This document shows positions 1-6,480 of a DNA stretch of 23,983 nucleotides, piece by piece. Position numbers and translations under genes: made by a program. Origin of the DNA: JBIOUF01 sp044866695 (lineage in GTDB: Bacteria; Actinomycetota; Actinomycetes; Propionibacteriales; Nocardioidaceae); assembly GCA_044866695.1 (NCBI GenBank), contig JBIOUF010000042.1, positions 1 through 23,983 of the forward strand, written 5' to 3'. The stretch's first letter is position 1, and each line of letters opens with the position of its first letter. A model generated the notes under the pieces. The model ran no database searches and was not told the origin of the DNA. It was given only the letters and a program-made list of their open reading frames with translations.

Positions 1-339
1 CTCGGGGTTGGCGACCATGCGGCTGACCACCACCGAGCTCACCGCGCTGAGCGCGACCGCCTCGGTGGAGGAGGAGGTGTACGGCTCGGGCAGCAGGTCG
101 TCGGGGGCGTGCTCGTCGGTGTGCCCGAGGATCAGCCGGCTCGGCGTGAGGACCAGGACGGTGACGTGCCGGCGCACCTCGTCGCGCTCGTCGATGGTCG
201 GCTCGTGGTGGACCAGGAACGCCTCGACGTTCTCCCCGGCCACGGCCGCGAAGACCGCCTCGGCCACGACGTCTGGGTAGTAGCCGGACGCGTCGATGGT
301 CTCGCGCAGGTCCCGGGACCGGTCGGAGGCGTCACTCAT
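1..339 (-). CDS. DUF5998 family protein (3' part missing, runs off the window)
   Basis: Only the first 113 codons are inside the window; the frame is still open at base 1. The start ATG at 339 has a good Shine-Dalgarno (GGTGAGG, 7 nt upstream). The N-terminus (MSDASDRSRDLRETIDASGYYP) and the following segments RRHVTVLVLTPSRLI and SSSTEAVALSAVSSVVVSR resemble the actinobacterial DUF5998 family as I remember it. The function of that family is unknown to me. The part seen has no signal peptide or membrane segment, so it is probably cytoplasmic. It lies 141 bp downstream of the GNAT/CoA-ligase fusion gene on the same strand, an arrangement I recall as common in actinobacteria. A 27-codon open frame ends inside its start region (see separate entry). 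The family call rests on the N-terminal pattern only. Confidence 0.75.
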   Translation of the reverse strand, partial: MSDASDRSRDLRETIDASGYYPDVVAEAVFAAVAGENVEAFLVHHEPTIDERDEVRRHVTVLVLTPSRLILGHTDEHAPDDLLPEPYTSSSTEAVALSAVSSVVVSRMVANPE

Positions 340-415
340 GACGCTGCCTCACCTCGAGCTCGGTGTGGGTCGAGCCGACGGTGGTCTCCGCTCGATGAGG
401 GTGCCTGTCGGTCAT
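332..415 (-). CDS. possible 27-aa leaderless leader ORF overlapping the DUF5998 start
   Basis: ATG at 415 opens a 27-codon frame (MTDRHPHRAETTVG...), ending in TGA at 332-334 just inside the DUF5998 start region (ATGAGTGA arrangement). A -10-like CACACT (423-428) lies 7 nt before this ATG, the same spacing seen at other apparent leaderless starts here. The peptide has four His and five Thr, with no recognisable domain. It could be a translated leader coupling ribosomes to the DUF5998 start, or simply the 5' untranslated region. DUF5998 also has its own Shine-Dalgarno, so coupling is not required. Low confidence. Confidence 0.25.
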   Translation of the reverse strand: MTDRHPHRAETTVGSTHTELEVRQRHE

Positions 416-422
416 GCCGGTC

Positions 423-428
423 AGTGTG
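423..428 (-). promoter_or_regulatory. candidate -10 element for the DUF5998 transcript
   Basis: CACACT on the minus strand, followed by 7 nt and an ATG (415). It suggests transcription of DUF5998 starts in the gap after the GNAT gene rather than only by read-through. No convincing -35 was seen. Confidence 0.25.
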
Positions 429-480
429 TCATGTGGGTGACCGGCGCCGGTTCCGAGCGGGCGACCGGTGGAAGGGCACG

Positions 481-3204
481 TCATCCGGGCATGGTGTCGC
501 CGGCCTGCACGCTCAGCCGCCGGGCGAACCAGTCCGACCGGGCGTTCGCGGTGGGCGCGACCCGGCCGGTGGCGGTCAGCACGCTGACCCCCTCGGTCCC
601 GGCGATGACCAGCGGCAGCTCCAGCTCGCGGAGCTGGGGCAGGTCGTCCTTCATCGCCGCGACCCGGAGCAGCAGGTCCTCGATCGCTCCGGTGTCGACC
701 GCGCGGCCGCCCCGGTAGCCGAACAGCAGCGGCGCCGCCTTGATCTCGCGGACCATGGCGGTGACGTCGCCGGCGTGCATGGGAGGGATCCGGTAGGACC
801 GGTCGCCGAGCAGCTCGGTGGCCAGGCCGGAGAGACCGAAGGAGACGACGGGCCCGAACAGCGGGTCCTCCTTGCCGCTGACCACCACCGCGACGCCGGG
901 GCCGGCCGACCGCTGCACGATGAAGTCGGCCGACCCGGGCGAGTCCAGCTCGGCCTGCACGTCGCGCCAGGCCTCGCGCATCTCGTCGGCGTCGTCGATG
1001 TCGCGGCGCACGTGGGCGAGGTCGGGGCGGTGCCGCAGCCGCTCGGCGGTCGCCTTGAGCACCACGTCCCAGCCGAGCTCCTCGCCCGCGGAGACGGCCT
1101 CGTCCTCGGTGCGGACCAGGAGCCGGGGCCACAGCTCGATCCCGTACGCCGCCAGCACCTCGGTGAGCTCGTCGTGGTCGAGCGCGCGGCCCTGCGGCGC
1201 GGACATGAGCGCCCGGGTGAGGCAGCGGCGGGCCCGCTCGTCGTCGGCCCGGGTGACCTGGGCGCGCTGGGTCTCGGGGGCGGCCAGCCACTCGGCGTAC
1301 TCCACGACCCTGGCCAGCGCCCGGACGGCGTCCTCGGGAGACTGGTAGGACGGCACGGACCCCCACCCGGCGGTGCTGCCCGCCGCGTCGGGCACGCGGA
1401 GCAGCTCGGGGATGCCGGCGGTGGCCAGGAAGGTCGACACCAGCGGCTTGTCGGACTGCTCCCCCACCACGGCCAGCACGTTGGCCACCTCGGCGCCGGT
1501 GGTGTTCAGCGGCGGGATGAAGACCGCGAGCACGGCGTCGACCTCGTCGTCGTCGATGGCGCGGTCCAGCGCGTCCTCGAAGTCGTCGGCGGTGGCGTCC
1601 GCGCCCAGCGCCACCGGCGGGCGTACGGCGAGGCCCAGCTCCGCGGCCGCGTCGGCGGCGAGCAGGCCGAGCGCGTCGGAGTTCCCCACCACGGCGACCC
1701 GCCGGCCCCGCGGCAGCGGCTGGTGGGCAACCAGCTGCGCCACGTCGAACATCTCGTCGAGGCTGTCCACCTGGATCACCCCGGCCTGCCGGAACATCGC
1801 GTCCACGGCAGCCCGGCCCGCCTCGGAGGAGCGCACCGCGTGGCCCATCGGGACCCCTTGGGTGGTGCGGCCGGACTTGACCGCGACGACCGGCTTGCGC
1901 CGGGAGACCCGGCGGGCGATCCGGCTGAACTTCCGGGGGTTGCCGATCGACTCCAGGTACAGCAGCACCACGTCGGTGGCGTCGTCCTCCTCCCAGTACT
2001 GCAGCAGGTCGTTGCCCGAGACGTCGGCGCGGTTGCCCGCCGACACGAACGACGACAGGCCCAGGCCGCGGCGGGAGACGTTCTCCAGGATCGCCACGCC
2101 GAGCGCGCCGGACTGGCAGAAGAACCCGGCCCGGCCGCGGGGCGGCATGACCGGCGCGAGGGACGCGTTGAGCGAGACGTCGCCGGCGGTGTTGATGATG
2201 CCCAGGCAGTTCGGCCCCACCAGCCGCAGCCCGTAGCTGCGGGCCAGAGAGACCAGCCGGCGCTGGCGCAGCCGGCCCTCCTCACCGGTCTCGGCGAACC
2301 CCGAGGACACCACAACCAGCCCGTGCACGCCCTTGTTGGCGCAGTCCAGGACCACGTCGGCGACGGCGTCGGCGGGCACGACCACGACGGCCACGTCCAC
2401 GGGGTCGGGGATGTCGGTCACCGACGGGTAGGCCGGCATCCCGGCGACCGCCTCGGCGGCGTTGTTCACGACGTACACCTTGCCTTGGTAGTCCCCGAGG
2501 ACCAGGTTGCGGACGATGGCTCGGCCGACGGTGTCCTGGCGACGCGACGCGCCGACGACCGCCACGCTGCGCGCGCTGAAGAACCGCTGGATCGAGGCCG
2601 CCTCCGACCGGTGCTCGCGGGCCTGCATCACGTCGATGGAGGTGTCGGTCGCGTCGATCGGGAACTCCAGCTCGACGACGCCCTCGGCGAACTCGCTGCG
2701 CACCTGGTAGCCGGCGTCGCGGAACACCCCGATCATCCGGCCGTTCTCGGGGAGCACCTCGGCGACGAACCGCTCGACGCCGCGCTCCCGGCCGGCCTGG
2801 GCGAGGTGCTCCAGCAGCAGCTGGCCGGCGCCGCGGCCCTGCTGGGCGTCCTGGACCAGGAAGGCCACCTCCGCCTCGCCGGGCCGCTCGGGGATCCGGT
2901 CGAACCGCGCCACCGCGATGATCCGGTCGGCCACCGTGAGCACCAGCGCGACCCGGTCCTGGTGGTCGACGTGGGTGAACCGCCTGACGTCGGCGGGTGA
3001 GAGCTTCGGCATGGGGGCGAAGAAGCGGAAGTACTTCGACCGGTCGGAGACCGTGTCGTAGAACTCGACCAGCCGCTGCTCGTCGTCGCCGGTGATCGGC
3101 CGCAGGTGCGCGACGCCGCCGTCGCGCAGCAGCACGTCGGCCTCCCACTGCTTGGGGTAGGCCTGGGTCCGGTCGGGGGCCGTCGTCTGCTCGCCCGTGC
3201 TCAC
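481..3204 (-). CDS. bifunctional GNAT acetyltransferase / acyl-CoA synthetase (ADP-forming)-like protein, SlPatA-type
   Basis: This 907-aa protein has an N-terminal GNAT domain (about residues 25-185) with the acetyl-CoA loop QGRGAG at 122-127. A CoA-binding Rossmann domain follows (VAVVGAS around 214-220), then succinyl-CoA ligase-like segments (VGPNCLGIINT, FCQSGALGVA) and a C-terminal ATP-grasp-like region (about 670-907). This is the architecture of protein lysine acetyltransferases of the Pat/PatZ group, which silence acyl-CoA synthetases by acetylation. The GNAT domain is N-terminal as in the Streptomyces SlPatA type, whereas E. coli PatZ has it C-terminal. The ATP-grasp end looks degenerate: the usual E-x-N-P segment near the C-terminus reads ELELPLVIAG. 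The GTG start at 3204 is chosen because TACATT lies 6 nt upstream (leaderless); ATG at 3234 would add ten residues. It is divergent from parC. Confidence 0.9.
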   Translation of the reverse strand: MSTGEQTTAPDRTQAYPKQWEADVLLRDGGVAHLRPITGDDEQRLVEFYDTVSDRSKYFRFFAPMPKLSPADVRRFTHVDHQDRVALVLTVADRIIAVARFDRIPERPGEAEVAFLVQDAQQGRGAGQLLLEHLAQAGRERGVERFVAEVLPENGRMIGVFRDAGYQVRSEFAEGVVELEFPIDATDTSIDVMQAREHRSEAASIQRFFSARSVAVVGASRRQDTVGRAIVRNLVLGDYQGKVYVVNNAAEAVAGMPAYPSVTDIPDPVDVAVVVVPADAVADVVLDCANKGVHGLVVVSSGFAETGEEGRLRQRRLVSLARSYGLRLVGPNCLGIINTAGDVSLNASLAPVMPPRGRAGFFCQSGALGVAILENVSRRGLGLSSFVSAGNRADVSGNDLLQYWEEDDATDVVLLYLESIGNPRKFSRIARRVSRRKPVVAVKSGRTTQGVPMGHAVRSSEAGRAAVDAMFRQAGVIQVDSLDEMFDVAQLVAHQPLPRGRRVAVVGNSDALGLLAADAAAELGLAVRPPVALGADATADDFEDALDRAIDDDEVDAVLAVFIPPLNTTGAEVANVLAVVGEQSDKPLVSTFLATAGIPELLRVPDAAGSTAGWGSVPSYQSPEDAVRALARVVEYAEWLAAPETQRAQVTRADDERARRCLTRALMSAPQGRALDHDELTEVLAAYGIELWPRLLVRTEDEAVSAGEELGWDVVLKATAERLRHRPDLAHVRRDIDDADEMREAWRDVQAELDSPGSADFIVQRSAGPGVAVVVSGKEDPLFGPVVSFGLSGLATELLGDRSYRIPPMHAGDVTAMVREIKAAPLLFGYRGGRAVDTGAIEDLLLRVAAMKDDLPQLRELELPLVIAGTEGVSVLTATGRVAPTANARSDWFARRLSVQAGDTMPG

Positions 3205-3210
3205 ACGGGC

Positions 3211-3216
3211 AATGTA
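3211..3216 (-). promoter_or_regulatory. -10 element of the GNAT/CoA-ligase gene (leaderless)
   Basis: TACATT on the minus strand fits TAnnnT and ends 6 nt before the GTG at 3204, so transcription would begin at or next to the start codon. No clear -35 was found. Confidence 0.45.
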
Positions 3217-3270
3217 GCCGCCGACGCCGGTCATGCGGCGTGCCCCGGCCCGCCCGCTCCCCGAGGTGGG

Positions 3271-3276
3271 GAGAAT
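3271..3276 (+). promoter_or_regulatory. candidate -10 element of parC
   Basis: GAGAAT lies 7 nt before the ATG at 3284, in the 79-bp divergent gap with the GNAT gene. The purine-rich GGTGGGGAG that overlaps it could instead be a distant Shine-Dalgarno. The two readings cannot be separated by eye. Confidence 0.3.
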
Positions 3277-3283
3277 CGGCGGC

Positions 3284-5740
3284 ATGGCACGCCGCAGGAC
3301 CACCACGCCCGCCCCCGGTGACCTCGAGGAGCACATCGTCGACATCGACGTCGCAGACGAGATGCGCGCGAGCTTCCTCGAATACGCCTACTCGGTCATC
3401 TACAGCCGGGCGCTGCCCGACGCCCGGGACGGGCTGAAGCCGGTGCAGCGCCGGATCCTGTACACGATGGCCGACATGAACCTGCGGCCCGACCGTGGCC
3501 ACGTCAAGTCCGCGCGGGTCGTCGGCGAGGTGATGGGCCGGCTGCACCCGCACGGGGACGGCGCCATCTACGACGCCCTGGTGCGGATGGCCCAGCCCTG
3601 GTCCATGCGGCTGCCCCTGGTCGACGGACACGGCAACTTCGGCTCCCCCGACGCCGGACCGGCGGCGATGCGCTACACCGAGTGCCGGATGGCCGATGCG
3701 GCGCTGGCGATGACCGCGTCCCTGGACCAGGACACCGTCGACTTCCGGCCCAACTACGACAGCCGCGAGCAGGAGCCCACGGTGCTGCCGGCCGCGATCC
3801 CGAACCTGCTGGTCAACGGCGCGTCGGGGATCGCCGTGGGGATGGCCACCAACCTGGCCCCGCACAACCTGGTGGAGGTGGTGCAGGCGCTGCGGCACCT
3901 GGTCACCCACCCCGACGCGGACCTGGACGCGCTGATGCGGTTCGTACCGGGCCCCGACCTGCCCACCGGCGGCAAGATCGTCGGGCTCGACGGGATCCGG
4001 GAGGCCTACGAGACCGGGCGCGGCACGTTCCGGATGCGCGCAACCGCCCGGGTCGAGGCGGTGACCCCGCGCCGCAAGGGCATCGTGGTCACCGAGCTGC
4101 CGTACGGCGTGGGCCCGGAGAAGGTCATCGAGCGGATCAAGGTGCTGGTCCAGGGCAAGAGGATCCAGGGCATCGCCGACGTCAAGGACCTCACCGACCT
4201 GGAGAAGGGGCTGCGGCTGGTCATCGAGGTCCGGGGCGGGTTCCATCCCGAGGCGATCCTCGAGCAGCTCTACCGGCTCACCCCGATGGAGGACTCCTTC
4301 GGCATCAACGCGGTCGCGCTCGTCGACGGGCAGCCCAGGACGCTGGGCCTCAAGCACCTCCTCGAGGTGTTCCTGCAGCACCGCTTCGAGGTGGTCCGCC
4401 GGCGGTCGACGTACCTGCGCGACCAGGCCGCCGAGCGGCTGCACCTCGTCGAGGGGCTGCTGGTGGCGATTCTGGACATCGACGAGGTGATCCAGCTGGT
4501 GCGGGGCAGCGACAGCGCCGCCGAGGCGCGCGAGCGGCTCATGGCCGTCTTCGACCTGTCCGAGCCGCAGGCGACCCACATCCTGGACATGCAGCTGCGC
4601 CGGCTGACCCGGTTCTCCCGGCTGGAGCTGGAGAAGCAGCGGGCCGAGCTGGAGCAGACCATCGCCGGGCTGGACGCGATCCTCGCCGACGACGCCGAGC
4701 TCCGCCGCGTGGTGGCCGACGAGCTCGCCGGCGTCGCCAAGGCCCACGGCACGCCCCGACGCACGGTGCTGCTGGAGTCCGCGGGTCAGCCGGCCACCCG
4801 GACGGTGCCGCTGGAGGTCGCCGACGACCCGTGCTTCGTCTACCTCTCCTCGGCCGGGCTGCTGGCCCGCACCGCGGACACCGACCCGCCCGGCGACGGC
4901 GGCGGACGGGTCAAGCACGACGTGGTCGTGTCCGCGGTCCGGGCCACGGCCAGGGGCCAGGTCGGCGCGCTCACCACCACCGGCCGGCTGCTCCGGCTCG
5001 ACGTCTTGGACCTGCCGACCCTGCCGGGCACGGCGGCGGCCCCGCACCTGCAGGGCGGCGCGCCGGTGAGCGAGTTCCTCACCCTCGACCCCGACGAGCG
5101 CGTGCTGGCCCTGTGCACGCTCGAGGCTGATGGGCCGGGGCTGGCGCTCGGCACGCGGCTGGGGGTGGTCAAGCGGGTGCATCCGGAGGTGCTGGCCCGG
5201 GACTCCTGGGAGGTCATCCGGCTCGGCGACGAGGACCGCGTGGTCGGCGCGGTCGAGCTGCGCACGGGCGAGGAGCAGCTGTGCTTCGTGACCTCCGACG
5301 CGCAGCTGCTGCACTTCGGCGCCGGCTCCGTGCGGCCCCAGGGCCGCTCCGGGGGCGGCATGTCGGGGGTCCGGCTGGCCCCCGGCCGGCAGGTGGTGTT
5401 CTTCGGGGCCCTGGACGCGGGCGGGGCGGCGGTCGTCACCGCGGCGGGATCGGCGTCGGCGCTGCCGGGCACGGAGGCCGGCTCGGTCAAGGTCACCGAC
5501 TTCGGCGAGTACCCGGCCAAGGGACGTGGCACGGGCGGGGTCCGCTGCCACCGGTTCCTGAAGGGGGAGGACACCTTGGTGTTCGCCTGGGCGGGCCCGG
5601 CGCCGGCCCGGGCCGCGGCGGCCTCGGGAGCGCCGGTGGACCTGCCCGAGCCGGACCGGCGCCGGGACGGCTCCGGGACACCGGGCAGCCAGCCCATCGC
5701 CGCGGCGGCCGGACCGGTGTCTGCCAGGCTGGGGGCATGA
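3284..5740 (+). CDS. parC: type IIA DNA topoisomerase subunit A, ParC-like (second GyrA homologue)
   Basis: An 818-aa DNA-cleaving subunit of a type IIA topoisomerase. The catalytic tyrosine is Tyr131 in AAMRYTE, preceded by Arg130. The quinolone region reads HPHGDGAIYD (88-97), with Gly93 where E. coli GyrA has Ser83 and Asp97 at the Asp87 position. The winged-helix/tower region, a coiled-coil part (about 410-500) and a C-terminal beta-pinwheel follow (blade motifs such as VRPQGRSGGGMSGV). I see no GyrA box (QRRGGKG-like): the expected place (about 536-546) reads PPGDGGGRV. Gyrase needs that box to wrap DNA, so this is more likely the topoisomerase IV-like paralogue that relaxes and decatenates, paired with the ParE-like gene at 10986-13103. 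Its stop overlaps the start of the lipoprotein gene (ATGA). Confidence 0.93.
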   Translation: MARRRTTTPAPGDLEEHIVDIDVADEMRASFLEYAYSVIYSRALPDARDGLKPVQRRILYTMADMNLRPDRGHVKSARVVGEVMGRLHPHGDGAIYDALVRMAQPWSMRLPLVDGHGNFGSPDAGPAAMRYTECRMADAALAMTASLDQDTVDFRPNYDSREQEPTVLPAAIPNLLVNGASGIAVGMATNLAPHNLVEVVQALRHLVTHPDADLDALMRFVPGPDLPTGGKIVGLDGIREAYETGRGTFRMRATARVEAVTPRRKGIVVTELPYGVGPEKVIERIKVLVQGKRIQGIADVKDLTDLEKGLRLVIEVRGGFHPEAILEQLYRLTPMEDSFGINAVALVDGQPRTLGLKHLLEVFLQHRFEVVRRRSTYLRDQAAERLHLVEGLLVAILDIDEVIQLVRGSDSAAEARERLMAVFDLSEPQATHILDMQLRRLTRFSRLELEKQRAELEQTIAGLDAILADDAELRRVVADELAGVAKAHGTPRRTVLLESAGQPATRTVPLEVADDPCFVYLSSAGLLARTADTDPPGDGGGRVKHDVVVSAVRATARGQVGALTTTGRLLRLDVLDLPTLPGTAAAPHLQGGAPVSEFLTLDPDERVLALCTLEADGPGLALGTRLGVVKRVHPEVLARDSWEVIRLGDEDRVVGAVELRTGEEQLCFVTSDAQLLHFGAGSVRPQGRSGGGMSGVRLAPGRQVVFFGALDAGGAAVVTAAGSASALPGTEAGSVKVTDFGEYPAKGRGTGGVRCHRFLKGEDTLVFAWAGPAPARAAAASGAPVDLPEPDRRRDGSGTPGSQPIAAAAGPVSARLGA

Positions 5741-6432
5741 CGCGCTCCCGCCCGCGGCCGGTCCTCACCGCCCTGCTGGCCGCGGCGCTGCTCGCGCTCT
5801 GCGGCTGCTCGGGCTCCTCCGACGACGGCGAGGACCCCGGCGACGTGCTGGCCTCGGCCAAGAAGCAGCTCGACGAGACCTCCGGCGTGCGGATCCGGCT
5901 GGCCACCGAGGAGCTCCCCGACGGCGTGGACGGCGTGCTCGACGCCGACGGGGTCGGCACGCACGACCCGGCCTTCGACGGCGACATCAAGCTGCTGTTC
6001 AACGACGTCACGGTCGACGTTCCCGTGGTCGCCGTCGACGGCAAGGTCTGGGCCAAGATCCCCTTCACCACCGGCTTCTCCGACATCGACCCGTCGGAGT
6101 ACGGCGCACCCGACCCCGCCGACCTGATGGACCCCGACGGCGGTGTGTCCACGTGGCTCACCGAGGCCACCGACGTCGAGAAGGGCGACCGGGTGCGCGA
6201 CGGCGACGTCGTGCTGACCGAGTACTCCGGGACCCTGCCCGGCGAGACCGTCGCCGCGGTCATCCCGTCGGCCGACGAGGCGGCGTCGTTCCCGGTCACC
6301 TTCCACGTCGACGACGACGACCGGCTGGTCTCCGCGGACCTGTCCGGCCCGTTCTACGGCGACGCGGGCGAGGTGGACTACACCCTCGGGCTGTCCGACT
6401 ACGGCATCGAGCCGGACATCACCGCCCCGTGA
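5737..6432 (+). CDS. LppX/LprAFG-type lipoprotein (LprG-like)
   Basis: A 231-aa exported lipoprotein. A basic start (MTRSRPRP) and hydrophobic stretch lead to the lipobox LCGC, with lipidated Cys24. The body, from about residue 35, matches the LppX/LprA/LprF/LprG pattern: an early DVLASAKKQLDETSGVRI segment, alternating beta strands (KLLFNDVTVDVPVVAVDGKVWAKIP) and the late DRLVSADLSGPFY segment. Known members have a hydrophobic pocket that carries lipids or lipoglycans. The gene starts inside the parC stop codon (ATGA), so it is translationally coupled to it. An MFS exporter follows after 41 bp, as in the mycobacterial lprG-P55 operon, which favours an LprG-like role in moving lipid cargo out of the membrane. 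The cargo cannot be read from the sequence. Confidence 0.87.
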   Translation: MTRSRPRPVLTALLAAALLALCGCSGSSDDGEDPGDVLASAKKQLDETSGVRIRLATEELPDGVDGVLDADGVGTHDPAFDGDIKLLFNDVTVDVPVVAVDGKVWAKIPFTTGFSDIDPSEYGAPDPADLMDPDGGVSTWLTEATDVEKGDRVRDGDVVLTEYSGTLPGETVAAVIPSADEAASFPVTFHVDDDDRLVSADLSGPFYGDAGEVDYTLGLSDYGIEPDITAP

Positions 6433-6480
6433 CGACCCCGTGACGGCACCGTGACGACACCCGTGAGCGCGCCGTGACCG
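6427..6480 (+). repeat. five phased GTGA boxes across the lipoprotein-MFS junction
   Basis: GTGA occurs at 6429, 6440, 6451, 6463 and 6474, spaced 11, 11, 12 and 11 bp, mostly inside CCGTGAC(G). The last copy is the GTG start of the MFS gene. The spacing is close to one helical turn. It may be slippage-derived or may offer several ribosome or protein contact points. Confidence 0.5.

Noticed and set aside
109..3000. Long open frame on the plus strand opposite the GNAT/CoA-ligase gene
   Set aside because: The translation is Gly/Arg/His-rich without domains, while the minus strand encodes a clear multi-domain enzyme. It is a GC-rich shadow.
3205..3345. 47-residue N-terminal extension of the GNAT protein from an ATG at 3345
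   Set aside because: It would overlap the parC start and promoter, has no family similarity, and the GTG at 3204 has a good -10 box at leaderless distance.
3545..3575. Acquired fluoroquinolone-resistance mutation in parC
   Set aside because: Gly at this place may be the natural residue of this paralogue. Without relatives to compare, acquired resistance cannot be claimed.
2282..5551. 1089-codon open frame on the minus strand across parC
   Set aside because: It runs antisense through the whole of parC and the region upstream, with low-complexity content and no domain.
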